DNA of 64,000 nt from Panonychus citri (lineage: Eukaryota > Arthropoda > Arachnida > Trombidiformes > Tetranychidae): the NCBI RefSeq assembly GCF_014898815.1, contig NW_026515488.1, forward strand, positions 62,001-126,000, given 5' to 3'. The notes below the pieces were generated by a model. The model had not been told where the DNA came from. It searched no databases and saw nothing but the letters and a program-made list of their open reading frames with translations. The position numbers and the translations under genes are program-made. Shown here one piece after another: positions 25,176 to 36,821 of this stretch (position 1 is its first letter; each line of letters starts with the position of its first letter).

Positions 25176-26888
25176 TTATGACCTTCGCCGTTTTGATTTG
25201 GCTGTTTTGGCTTTAATCGCCAATTTATCCTTCGGTTTTCGGCCTCGTTTCGTTGTTTTGACTTGTGGTTGTTGTTGTTGTTGTTGGACATTTGAACTTC
25301 GCTTTGTTATCGATGATGAGGTTGGTGCTAATGTTGAGGTAGACGAAGTTGATGATTGTCGTCTAACTTTTTCAGGCGATGAAATTGATTCAGGTGATTC
25401 GGGTTCTTTAAAAATACGTGATCGACGTCGCCGATAATTTGAGATCATTTGATTATCATTAGAATTGGTTAAATTTGTCTCAACTTTAACTCGTCGTAAA
25501 AATTTTTCATAAGGTTTACCCATTAAATGATTTACTTTTAAATGTTTGGTCAACATTGATCTCCATAGATCAGTAAAGCCACACAATTTACATTGATAAT
25601 TAAGTCCTAAGTGATAAGCTTCATAATGTTCAGTTATACCTTGAGCACTTCCACAGGTTTTACCACAGTTCGTACATTGAAATCTATCATTATCTAATCG
25701 TCGGTAACAGTCTTTAGTGGCCATTTTAAGTCCACTCTGAATGCCGGGGGAAGGAGGTGACTCGATAGCTCCATCAGCGATCATGTTACCATTATTATTA
25801 ACCAAGTCTCCGTTGTTGTCATTATTGTTTGAAATGGTTACATCATTGTCAATTGATTGCTCCTCTTTTACACTGTCGGTATTTTCTTGAGCTGATGATG
25901 ATGTTGCTGTTGCTGTTGATATTGTTGATGTTGTTGTTGTTGTTGTTGTTTGTGCTACTGTTTCTGACAGTGAATTTGCTGTTGATTGTTGTTGTTGTTG
26001 CGGTGGTTTTGACGGTGAAGAGTGAAGGTGAGATCTAAAGTCAATGGAGGCTGATTGAATACGTTGAAGTAGGTTGGATGTTTTATCAGAATTTTTTCGG
26101 TACAAATGGTCGGTGTAGGGTGGGTGACAATTGTGGGCACTTCGAAGGTGAGATATTGCCAATTGTTGCCATTTATTGGAAAAGGAGCAACTTCTACAGG
26201 CCCAAACTAAATCGGAGTGTAAATGTTCATTGTGTTCCTCCAAATCTTGGACCGTTTCAAATGCTGTATCACATAATTTGCATTTAATATTTGTTGAAGT
26301 AGGTTGATAAGTCACTAATTCAATTGATTTGGCGGTTGATGTCGATGAGGATTCTGTTAATCCATTATCCATTTTAAAAATATATTGATCAAAGGGAGAT
26401 TGCAATTTGTGGAAAATTCGTAAATGATTTATCATAATGAGAGGCCATTTGTGGGAAAAGTTACATATTTTACAGGCCCAAGCAGCTTCGTGATTGGGAT
26501 TAACATTATTAGCTTTGATTACCACAGGTAATGATTTATGAGAAGTGGATGATGTTGTGGATGAAGATGAAGATGAAGCCGATGATGATGAACCTGAAGA
26601 TGTAGAAGAGGAAGAATTTGATGAAGATGAAGATGATGATCCCAATTCAACACATCTTTCAGTCTGCTGGTTATTATTCACCAATTTACCATCAACTAAA
26701 TCAACTTCACCATCCTCACCATTTAAGGCACTTCTGTTAACATGGATTAATTTACAATTACTATTATTATTGTTACAATTGTTATTATTATTCTTATTGG
26801 TGAAAATCTCCGCCGCCATGCATATACCATGTGACAATAGTTCATCTGTAGACCCAGTTGTGGGTGAGCTCATTATGTTATCACTCAT
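25176..26888 (-). CDS. C2H2 zinc-finger protein, paralogue of the 17215-20825 gene (single exon, 570 aa)
   Basis: The start is the ATG at 26888 (MSDNIMSSPTTG); the open frame upstream has only GTG. Five C2H2 fingers are visible: one single finger (WACKICNFSHKW...HLRIFH) at about residues 135-165, a pair (CKLCDTAFETVQDL... and CRSCSFSNKWQQLAISHLRSAH) at about 200-260, and a pair (CTNCGKTCGSAQGITEHYEAYH... and CKLCGFTDLWRSMLTKHLKVNH) at about 390-460. Tails QSPFDQY, HPPYTDH and GKPYEKF follow the fingers. The order and spacing match exon 2 alone of the downstream paralogue. Linkers are poly-Ser, poly-Thr and poly-Asn, and the C-terminus is basic (KRGRKPKDK...KSKRRRS), a probable nuclear localisation signal and AT-hook-like motif. 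Role as a transcription factor is inferred; the family name is not known to me. Same strand as the paralogue, so tandem duplication is likely. Confidence 0.85.
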   Translation of the reverse strand: MSDNIMSSPTTGSTDELLSHGICMAAEIFTNKNNNNNCNNNNSNCKLIHVNRSALNGEDGEVDLVDGKLVNNNQQTERCVELGSSSSSSSNSSSSTSSGSSSSASSSSSSTTSSTSHKSLPVVIKANNVNPNHEAAWACKICNFSHKWPLIMINHLRIFHKLQSPFDQYIFKMDNGLTESSSTSTAKSIELVTYQPTSTNIKCKLCDTAFETVQDLEEHNEHLHSDLVWACRSCSFSNKWQQLAISHLRSAHNCHPPYTDHLYRKNSDKTSNLLQRIQSASIDFRSHLHSSPSKPPQQQQQSTANSLSETVAQTTTTTTTSTISTATATSSSAQENTDSVKEEQSIDNDVTISNNNDNNGDLVNNNGNMIADGAIESPPSPGIQSGLKMATKDCYRRLDNDRFQCTNCGKTCGSAQGITEHYEAYHLGLNYQCKLCGFTDLWRSMLTKHLKVNHLMGKPYEKFLRRVKVETNLTNSNDNQMISNYRRRRSRIFKEPESPESISSPEKVRRQSSTSSTSTLAPTSSSITKRSSNVQQQQQQPQVKTTKRGRKPKDKLAIKAKTAKSKRRRS

Positions 26889-26925
26889 AACTTTACTATT
26901 TCTTTCAATTAGCACTTGATCAAAC

Positions 26926-26937
26926 TATCGATCGATA
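26926..26937. promoter_or_regulatory. TATCGATCGATA palindrome, DRE-like
   Basis: A perfect 12-bp palindrome 38 bases upstream of the ATG of the single-exon zinc-finger gene. Its halves overlap the Drosophila DRE core TATCGATA. A promoter role is inference from position only. Confidence 0.35.
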
Positions 26938-27749
26938 CCTTAAAGGTTAATAGTTAATTTTATCAAAGAATATAAATAATAAATTGATTTAAACACAAGT
27001 AATTAATCAGTTAATTAACGAACATTATTAATAACAACTTAGGTCACTTAAGCTTTGGTTTCCTCCTTGGAAACATTTACTTGTCTCTCCATTGGTGGCG
27101 CTTACATTTGAATACTTTTCCCTCTTAATTAGAATCACAATTAACTAATTATTGTTTTTTTTCTCTTCTCAATTAGTAGTTGATTGGCTTAATTTAGATG
27201 ATTCGATGATGGACAATATTGAAATTTTCTTTTTGATTGGTAGGATGTTAGGGAAGAAAATTTCAAGTGAAAACTTTTTCTTCATCTCAACAAATCAACT
27301 GATCGATTGATTGAAAATTTTGGTCAACAAACAATTAAAGTGTAATTTGATAATCCATTAGGTTTTTTTTTTCGTTCGCTAATCAATTAGATAATTAACT
27401 TTGTTATTTTGAATTTTTTTTTGCTTCTCTTTGAGCTGTTAATCATTGAGCGTGGATTTTGTTTTTTTTTTGTTTTTTTTTGTTAAATTAATTTGTTAAT
27501 TGTTTGTTTTGTTTTTGTTTTGTCTCCCAAACTTTGTGTGTTTAATTGTGGTTGTAATAACCATTTACTTAGGGTTTGTCATTTAATTTGTACAGAGAGC
27601 GAGTGAGAAAATAAATTGCCAATCAAAGTTAATCTCAGGGGCAAAAGGCAAATCAGTGTTGATCAAGTTGGGTTAACTTTTCTTGAGTCCAAGTTTAACC
27701 GATGAAATTGAATTAAATCTAATTGTTCTTGATGAACAACAATTAGACT
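26938..27749. other. Gap between the second zinc-finger gene and GRWD1
   Basis: AT-rich, with several T-runs (about 27362-27371, 27413-27421, 27461-27480). It holds the promoter side of the zinc-finger gene and the 3' end of GRWD1. No coding exon is seen. Confidence 0.4.
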
Positions 27750-29140
27750 TTAAACTGATATTGTTTTAAAAATATCAAATGAATTTGCTGCTGTACTAAT
27801 CACTAGACCAGGAATTTGAGGATGAAAATGTAATTCTTTAATATCTCGCTGACCTCGGTGAACGAATAACAATTGCGGTGGAGCATTTTTCTCGGCCTTT
27901 AAATCATCATTATCTTCCTCATCTTCCTCCTGTTCATCATTATCTTCTTCTTCATCTTCTTCTTCTTTCTTTTCACTTTCTTCACCTTCCATTTGTTCAT
28001 CGTCATCCTTTTCAACTGCAAGATCCCATAAAGTGATCTGATGATCTTCCCCGGAGGCAGCGAAAACTGTATTATCTGATGGATGCCATTCAACGGAAGT
28101 GATCGGCTCAAGATGATACTTAAACATGGCGACTGGTTTGTTAACCTTGGACGAATTAGCAAATTTCCGGAAATCCCAAACTTTGATGGCTCCATCATCG
28201 CCTCCGGAGAGTAGGAAGAAAGTATCTAACTTGTTCCAGGATATAACGTTTACATCTGATTCGTGAGCGTCTTCAATTGCGATCATACAGGAAGAAAGGT
28301 TTCTCACTCGAGTGTCCCAAATACGGATTGATTTATCAACGGAACACGAAGCAAGTACATTGGGCTCCGTTGGTGACCATTGGATATCTTCAACGGATTT
28401 AGTGTGTCCAATTAAAGGGGTTTGGTCAACATGCCAACTACCTTCATCATTGGGAGTCCATAGGTGAATATTTTTGGCACAATCGCCAGTGGCCAGAAAA
28501 CCTTTAGATACATTTGACCAGTCGATTGCAAAACCTTCAACTTGATGACCACTAAACGTATAAAGAGGAGGTGCAGCTTCACTTTTGTTAAAAAATGAGT
28601 TCTTAAGCTCTTGAATTTGTTTATTTAGATTCCATATTCTAACACGACCTGAAAATTAAAAAAATAAATCATTTCAATTAGGTTATTTACTTTTTTTATC
28701 GTTCGGTTAACTGATTGTCTCACCTGAATCACACCAAGATGCAGCTAATATATTCGAGGCAACCTGACAATGTCTAATACGATTAATTCCTCCCCACGGG
28801 TGGGAATTTCAGCTGATTGAAGTAATGGTGAATCTGAGGAACCACTACCACCACCACCTTCTTCATCTTCATCACTGCTACTTTCAGAATCTTCATCACT
28901 TTCCTCTTCTTCGTCTTTCTTATGCTTAAATTTTGTCATTCGACTCAAATGAATAACATGAATCGTATTAAGATGAGCACTTGGTGCTTGAGTTCCAGTT
29001 ACCAAGAAGGTGGACACATTATTCTGTGATAATCTTTCATCACCCGAACCATCACCATCAGGAATTATATCAAAACTTAAGCAAGGAAATCCAGTTTGAG
29101 CGCTATGGTACAAAACGTATGCTGATTTATCAAAATCCAT
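27750..29140 (-). CDS. GRWD1: GRWD1/Rrb1, glutamate-rich WD-repeat ribosome-assembly protein (two coding exons, one frameshift)
   Basis: Exons are 29140-28724 and 28648-27750. The donor GATTCAG|GTGAGA and acceptor TTTTCAG|GT join ...WCDSG to RVRIWN in frame. The product is about 438 aa, close to the family length (human about 446). Recognisable family segments in order: the N-terminus YHSAQTGFPCLSFDI, an acidic run (DEEEESDEDSESSSDEDEE), GGINRIR, then WD repeats with TGDCAKNIHLWTP, GSWHVDQ, HTKSVEDIQWSPTE, SCSVDKSIRIWDTR, DVNVISWN, LSGGDDGAIKVWDFRKF, ITSVEWHPSD and ASGEDHQITLWDLAVE, a second acidic run, and a C-terminus like the human protein (FKTISV). The family acts in the nucleolus as chaperone of ribosomal protein L3 and in 60S assembly. 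Exon 1 is out of frame just before GGINRIR; one added base near 28798-28804 restores the family match. As this gene is normally essential, a consensus error is more likely than a pseudogene. Confidence 0.93.
28649..28723 (-). other. 75-bp intron of GRWD1
   Basis: Phase 1 intron with consensus ends (GTGAGA...TTTTCAG) and an AT-rich tract before the acceptor. It splits the Gly codon of CDSG|RVR. Confidence 0.85.
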
Positions 29141-29153
29141 TTGCTATCTTAAT

Positions 29154-29353
29154 CTGGAGAAAGAAAGAAAAAAGAAAACAAAAACAAATCAGCAAACAGA
29201 TTAAATCAACTTAACCAGAACTAGACATTCATTAAAAAAAACCTTCGATCCTAATCCTTTACACATACATTAAATCAAAAGTCAAGTCTAAATTATTCAA
29301 AGTTAAATGTTAGAAACAATTAAGAGTAAATTACAAAAAGTAAATTTTCTTAC
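29154..29353 (-). other. Probable 5' UTR intron of GRWD1
   Basis: On the - strand, CTCAAG|GTAAGA at 29353 and CTTTCTTTCTCCAG|A at 29154 form a good donor/acceptor pair 14 bases above the ATG. This implies a non-coding first exon ending at 29354. Confidence 0.6.
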
Positions 29354-29359
29354 CTTGAG

Positions 29360-32300
29360 GAAGAAACAAAAAAACCAAAGTCTTTATCTGAATAGACAAC
29401 ACAGTTCCAAATGTAGAGAAATGCAACACTCGATGTAGAGACAGAGTAATTAAAAAAGAATAAACAAAAATGAATAGAAATTAAACGAAAAATTAATAAC
29501 AATTAAACGAAAAAACAACAATTAAGTTAATCAAGAGACCAAAATAAAAGCAACATTTTCTCACATGTGTTGATATTATTAAAGAGATTGAAAAAAGCGC
29601 CAAATGTGAAATTGAAAAAGATTTTCAATCAATCGCAATTTATTAATTTCCCTTTTCGATTGTTACAATTTAGAATCTGGCTTTCTATCAAAAGATTAAC
29701 TATCTAATAATTAAATAAACGAATAACCTACTTAGGGTTCTAATAACAGGAGAAAATATGATTTCATTGATATTCTGATAGCGAAACCATAATTGAGATA
29801 AATGTTGACAATTAAAGTTAATATAACGATGGATTTAAGTCAATTAACTAATCATCTGGTTAATCATTAATCATTAACGAACAATCGGAAGAGATAAAAT
29901 TGTTTAATAGTAAACAAATTTAAACGGTTTGCCTTTGATTGGAAAGAGGGAAGAAAATGAAACTTGATTAACCGAGAGGAGAAAAAAAAATTCAATCATC
30001 AAAACAATTTAATTTGATTATGCTGATTTGAAGATTATTAATTTGATGATCATTTTGCTAAACTAAACTATTAAAATGTTGTCAATGACAATGCATCATA
30101 ATGATTGGTTATAAACACTGATAATTGAAACAAAAGACAACGAAATTAAGTCAAGGATGATTAATATTTGATTCTAATTGTTTCGCTCAATTATAATTAA
30201 CTTGATAATTGTGATTGTTTCAGGTGTGGGAGGGAAGGAGAGAGTAAATTGTTATTAATCTAGATCACGAAATGATGAATATACCTGAGAAATGATGATA
30301 AATAACAATTTATCGGTGGAAACAATTTACGGTTAATGTTATGTTATTATTAGCATTATTATCATTATTAGTTGCTATTATTGTTATGACAGGAATTGAG
30401 GTAAAGACAATGGAGAGAGAGAGAGAGAGAGAAATGATTTAAATTGTTTGAGAAAAACAAAATCAAGTTAAATTGATGATTGTGATAGTTAAGGGGTTTA
30501 GAGATTGTATTAGGTTGGGATGGGTGTTAATTCAAGGGTATGGAAAAGTTGATCATGATTAACACTGTAAAACAATGGGGATGGAAAGTGTTACAATGAT
30601 ATTTAAAATTAAATGGAAAATCATAACAATAATAATAATTACTAATAGTAATTAATGGTAATATTGGTTAACAATAAGAGTGTAGAATTGATAAATTATA
30701 ATACTATGATTATAATAGTAATATATAATAGTAATAATAATTAATAGTAAAGGTTTGGATGAAAGCCTACAAAAAGAAAACATTAACTAATATAATATTT
30801 ATAATTGATTGATTGAGATTAATTGGTGAGAGTGATTTTTAAAGTTGATATTCCGGTGGTGATGGTGGTAAGTGATTCTAATCCTTGGTGGATCCATCTC
30901 ATTGTTTTTTTTCCAATCATTTAGAGTGGTGTGATTGTGATAGGCTTTAATTGTTGATCCATTTCCATTAGTTTCATTGTGATTGTTTTATCGACATCTT
31001 TTACAAATTTTTGTTTTGTTTATTGTTTTAATTAACGATAACGGTTATTTGTTATTTCGTTGAACTATGTTGGTTGATTGTTTGATTAGCAGGTTTCATT
31101 TTGTTTACTTCTTTAGGGTTTTAAAATCCATGTGAAAGTTTTGTGGTTTTGTTGTTGATTGCACAGTTTACATAATAATTAAATTATATATTGAGATGAA
31201 TTAGCGGTGTTTGTGATTGTAGTTGATGAAGATGATGAGGTGCTCATGGTGACGATGGAAGTGGTGTAATGATGATAATCAACAGAACCGGGGATATGTT
31301 TCAATTATTGTTGTTATTATTGTTGTTGTTGTAATATAATATATTATATTTCATATAACTTTTTTTTCAAATTTCAACGGAAACAGGAATGATAAAGAAC
31401 CAAAAAGATAAAAGTAGGAGACGGATGTTGAACAGCGATATATATTGAAGATGTATAAGTTTTGTGTGTTGCTTTTTTTGACTTGTTTGTTTTGATTGTT
31501 ACGGGTTCGGTGAGTGAGTTAGGAGGGTGGTAGATGATGATGATAATGATGACAAAAGACGGAAACGAAGATGGAGAAGGTGGCGAGATGAGACAAGAGA
31601 GAGAGAGAGAGTTGGTGTTGAAGATGATGATGGAAAAGTTAAAAGGCTGTTAAAAGGGCAGAAAAAAAGACGATGAAAAATAGTAAGAAGAGGCAGTAAA
31701 AGAGAGATGACAATCAGTTAATTGACTCGAAGATGGATGTAAGCCAGAACGAACTAATTCATTTAACTGGAATATTTTTAATTTCTTTAAAAGTGAGCTT
31801 TCTTTTTGTTCTTATCCTTCTTCAGCCTTAATAGTTTCTCATAATCACGGATGGACTTTCACTGGACTAATGGGATATTGCAGTAATACCGGATATATAT
31901 TGTTGGTGGTGTTGTATGGGTTATATGATTATCGAATTTGATTAAAGAGATAATTAAAATGAAGAAATTTTCGATTTTCTCTTTTTTCTCATTTTATTGA
32001 GCTTTATCACTCACCTCGAATCTCAAAACACCCTCTCTATCTCATCCATTATTGATCATCATCAATGTAGCAGCTTAGCCAAAGTCCAAGCGGCTTTTAG
32101 GCTTGTGAAACAGCCTAAGCGACCACGATTATTGTTTCGTCTTGAATTTCCACAGATATTATTCAACATTTTAGGTTTTCTAGGAGAGGATAATGGAAGC
32201 ATAACGAATATAAAGAGAAGAGAGAGAGAAAAAGAAGAACAAAGATGAAAATAATACTAAGTTGAAGATGGAAAGAAGAAGAAGAAAGAGAGACAACAAG

Positions 32301-33190
32301 GTACACGGATAGTAAACAAATCAAGAAATTATCGGAAACAAATCACAAATTGTAAATAGTGAAAAAGGTGAAAACAATCAATTGTCAATTGATTGAAAAC
32401 GAGAATTGGTAAAAATTGACAGTTTGTTTACAGTTATTAGTATAATATAAACAAGAAACAAATCTATCAAGAGAGACACATAAATCAGGCAACAATGAAT
32501 GAAATTTTTAACAGTATTTCAATAATAATTTATGGAAACAATTAGAGGAGTTTTATAAGAGCGTTCGGATGTTAAAGTGTTTTGTTTAACAATAACATAG
32601 AACAGTTAACTGAACGTTAATTAAATCACTTCTCAATAGTATAACAAGATGAGAAGGAGAGAAGGAGAGAAGGAGAAAGAGAACGATGGAGAGAATACGA
32701 GGAAGATAGAGAAAGTGAAGAGTGAGAATGGAACTTTAGAAGTGGGTGAGTATATAAATCGGTGTATGGAGGATGCAGGTTATGAAATGAAGTTGCGACA
32801 ATTTTTTCACAAGCACCAGAAGAAAAAAAGATAATCAAAGAAAGAAAGAGACAGAGAGATTGATCAAAAAAAGAGGATAATATTACTAGGCAAGAATAAG
32901 AGAAAAGAAACTTTGTTTATAAGATGTGATCGAAGAAAAGAGGAAAGAAAAAGTGATGAGTTGATAGAAGATGATGGAGATGTTAAAAGTTGTTGATAAA
33001 TAACAGAGAGAGAGAGAAAGAGAGAGAGAGAGAAAAGGGAGAGAGAGAGGTAGAAAGGAGAGAGAAAGGAAGAGATGAGGGAGAGAAATGAAATTGATGC
33101 AACTACAGTTGGTTCGATGACTTAGCCTGGTGTTGGTGTTGTAATAGTTAAGGTCAAATGGAAGGTTGAAATCGTTTCTATTGGATTTTA
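29360..33190. other. Long non-coding stretch upstream of GRWD1
   Basis: AT-rich to about 31500, then increasingly purine-rich on the + strand, with GAGA runs at about 30415-30433, 31590-31611 and 33005-33050. An isolated donor-like site on the - strand (TTCGAG|GTGAGTG, exon end at 32015) hints at an untranslated exon. Open frames at 31997-32248 and 32649-32834 have no family resemblance and look compositional. Confidence 0.4.
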
Positions 33191-33249
33191 ATGTATAACG
33201 CGCATCACATTATTGACATTATTCGAGGAGAGTTTATTATTATAGCTTT

Positions 33250-33295
33250 GACAGCCGCCTCGAGGAGGCTCGATGAATTTGTATTCATCGTTTCC
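33250..33295 (-). repeat. Inverted repeats in the LINE 3' UTR
   Basis: CGATGAAT-TTGT-ATTCATCG at 33271-33290 is a perfect 8-bp stem with a 4-base loop, and CCTCGAGG lies just beside it. They may form the RNA hairpin recognised by the reverse transcriptase, which is inference. Confidence 0.5.
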
Positions 33296-33381
33296 GGCAT
33301 TACAACCGTACAAGGGGAAGGTGATAACAGTGATGGGTGGTTTTTGAGGGGAGGGGGATGGTTTTGGGTGATGTGGGTAAA

Positions 33382-36300
33382 TTAAATGAAAAGTAAACAT
33401 GAGTTTCTTAGCTCCTCCGAGGTTGCTGAGATGTATTCTAAGATTTTCTGGTAGGCTTTGATGTTGTTGTTATTCAGTTTAAAATTTTGAGGAAATGATT
33501 CCGTTATATCAAGATCTCTTGCTGCTGCTTCCAGAACTTCTCGGCAGGTGAAGGGATGGTGATCCTTGTCCTCACAGCATTTGAATTTATTCATCCTTAG
33601 ATTAACTTCCGATAAAAATTTGGTAATTTTTCTGTATGAAAAGTTGCCAATAAATCCAAACGAATCTATTATACATTCATGATTTGGAAATATTTTTGAT
33701 ATGACATCATTTTCTTCCGCCAACCATTTCACTAATGTGTTTCTAATATTGATCTTATTTTCAGTTATCCAGTTTTTTGTCGTAGTCCAATCCTTCTCAA
33801 TTTGGGTAATCCTTATTGGTGTAAATGTGTATTTGATGTAGTCACCATAGGTCCAAGTCCATTTAATATCCTTGAATTGATGCATAATCGAGAAAGCGTC
33901 TTTTTTATAGTCCGATTTGCTGTCTATGGTTAATTCCATGGATCGAGGTACGATAACCACCATTTCAATATTTTCCTGTTGCACGAATTTCAGTTGAGAG
34001 TATATCATTGTGATGTAGTTATCCCATTTTCCCATTCTCTGTGATTTGTAAGCGTTAACGTTGAAAGGTCCGACACCTATGTAAATATCTTCTTCCTTGT
34101 AAAAATATTCCAGCGACATCGGGGTAGTAACTTCTACGAATCTTGCCAACAATTTCTTTTTTTCTTTTCTGGTAACTGTTTTAAGTTTTCTCGTCTGATT
34201 AAGAATGTAAATTGGGTTGATATTACCACCGAAGTCGTTCCAATACATCCATGATTCCATCCAAAGTATTTCTAGGATGTGGCTGATTCCATACCAGCAC
34301 CAGGATATTGAGCCTGCTGATGGTTGTAGTTCATTTAAAGAAATTGTTGAATTTAAAATCCTAAAAGTATCCATGAAATGTTTTTTCTCATTCAGGAAAA
34401 CCGTGTATCCAATCGACCTCAGTTTAGGGTATATAATATTGCTCAAGATGAGTTTCTTTATCTTGACTGGAAGAAGCGCTAATGTAAGTTGAGGGCACCT
34501 GAAAGATGAAGATAATTTAGATTTGATCTCTCTTGTTACATTTTGTATGTGAGTTTTTCTGAAGGGTATGAAAAAATGGTATCCAATGAAATGTAACTTG
34601 TTAAACTTTCCCTTGTAGATTTCGGATTTTTCACGATTTAGTTCAAGAGAAACTGAGGTTAGATGTTGGTTGATGTCCTGGATGATCGCTTCAGCGTCAT
34701 CTTTTAACTCTGTTATGACCACCAGATCATCTGCATAAGCTGATATTTGAATACCTCTTTTTCTCAGTTTTCTAATTTGTTCGTCCATCGCCAAGATGTA
34801 TAATAGTGGACCCGATGATGAGCCTTGAGGTGTACCAGAATTTTCTTTAAAGTAGTGGTTACTTTTCTCGAAGTACGTTTTTATCCAACGGTTTCCACAG
34901 AACGATGATAGTAACCTGCCCAGAGGTAAGTCTTTTTGAGATATTTTCTCTAGCAGATTTTCGAGAGAAATTTTGTCAAAAGCTGAGGATACATCAAGGA
35001 GTAGTAATTGTGTCGTATTCCAATCGATCGAGAAAGTCATTTTCATCACCAGGTCTTCTCTGTTACCGCTTTTAATGAAGGCAAATTGTGAATCTTCCAG
35101 AATAAAATCGTCGCATAGATCCATTAGTCTGTAACTGATGATTTTATCTACTACTTTAAAGAGATAATTTGGAGATTTTACCATTCTCACTTTATTGGAA
35201 TCTTTCTTTGGCACGAAACCACCTCCAAGTATTCTCATACACTCAGGTAGGTATGATATTTTAAATATCGATTCGACTATGTTTCTTAAGATTGTTTCGT
35301 ATTTGTTAACGAATTTGAGCCAATTTTTCTTTCTGAAACCATCTGAGTTCAATGAGGATTTTAATTTGCTCATTTCTTTTCATGATTCTCATCCATTCGT
35401 TTTCCGTCATAAAGCCTTAATTGAGCTTGTTCGTCATTGAAAATCGGCTTCCTGGTTGAAAATTGTTGGATAAAATTTATGATTGATTGCTCGTAATTCC
35501 CTTTATACTCTGGTTCATTTAGTATATATGGTGTTTCGTCAACTCTGATGGTACCAATCAAGTTCCAAAAGCTTTTCTGTTTAAGTCCTTCGATACCCAC
35601 TTTATCAAATTTTGATCTGATTTCTTTTCTTTCTTCCTTATCATGCTTTTTACTGATTTTTCTCCGATAACTTTTCGATGTGAATTTCTCGGTTTTATTG
35701 ATCCATTTACCATTTCTCACTGGAAAATGAATAACTGCTTCTATTGCTTTAACCAATGGAGATGATTTGTTGATCTCGCTGTCTATTTTTATCGGTATTT
35801 TTATGTCGAGATTAGCCCTTTTATTTATCTGAAGATACCAGAAGCTTCTTGGAACTTCTCCATGCATGAGCAGAAACGTCGACTTCAGTATTTTATGGTC
35901 ACTTCCCGTATTTACCATATTCGATGTGATGATTGTTATCTCTCGTGTTACCAGTTGACAATCGATATATGTTTGTACTCCGTTGATTGAAAGTGAAATT
36001 GTCTCGAGTTGAGTGGGCTGATTTGAATTTGTTTTAAATACTTTCTCACAATGATTGTTTAATTTGTCGATTCTCGGTGACCATAAAGAGCATTCAGCAT
36101 TTAAATCGCCATTTATTATTATGGGCCACGAATGGAGGAAATAATCTCTTGAATTTCTTCGAAGAAGCTTATGTTAACACTGGAATGTCTATACGCTGAT
36201 ATAATGTAGTAGTGACGATGGTTCATGATCACCTTGATGCCTGTAACATTTTTCATTCTTATATTCATATTTGAGAAGAAGTATTTATCTGGAATCATCA

Positions 36301-36529
36301 GACAAGTTTGTCCGTTGATGATGATTTTTCTTTCTTTCACTTGTAGAAATTTATTTCTCACATGATCATTTCGCTCAAGATTATCTGTGACTATCGCGAT
36401 TTGCTCTGCTAACCAAGTTGGTGATGTTTCATTTATCGATAATACATAATCACTATAATCACTGTCATTAAGAATATTGTCGATTTTTTGATAACTTTTA
36501 CATGTGTTCCAATGAGCTACTTTTAACAT
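33382..36529 (-). CDS. LINE ORF2, AP-endonuclease plus reverse transcriptase (two frame breaks)
   Basis: The start MLKVAHWNTCKSYQKID at 36529 is the usual opening of an APE-type endonuclease, followed by SINETSPTW, ISAYRHSS, INGDLNAECSLW and the GSDHKIL motif. The frame shifts near 36119-36135, and the EN and RT frames meet at an overlapping ATGA (35370-35373). The RT carries motif A LLLDVSSAFDKI, motif B NSGTPQGSSSGP and the catalytic box AYADDLVVI. A long C-terminal part, possibly an RNase H-like remnant (DSKSDYKKD), precedes a Cys/His stretch (CCEDKDHHPFTC). Length is about 1050 codons. The catalytic motifs are all present. Confidence 0.88.
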
Positions 36530-36821
36530 GTTTGAAAAGATTTGAAAGTGATCTTTTTGTTTTCTTATTTTCTTTTTTGAGATGTTCTTTTCTCTTTCTT
36601 TCTTCTTCTATTTGATTTTTTTTTTTTGTGGGAGATTCAAAATTTATTTTATTCGAATTTTCGTTACAGGTAATAAAAGTTTATCTATTGTTTTTTTTTT
36701 TTTTTTATAAATGGTTTCATTTTTAGTGGAAAGAAAAAATTTAAGGGAATATTCATTCGATAAAAAGAAAAAGGTTAAAAAGAAAGAAATTATTGTATTA
36801 AAAAATTCAAAGGTTAAGTTT

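Noticed and set aside
32649..32834. 61-aa Arg/Glu/Lys-rich + strand frame
   Set aside because: Starts in GAGA-type repeat; no homology recognised; could not be linked to any exon.
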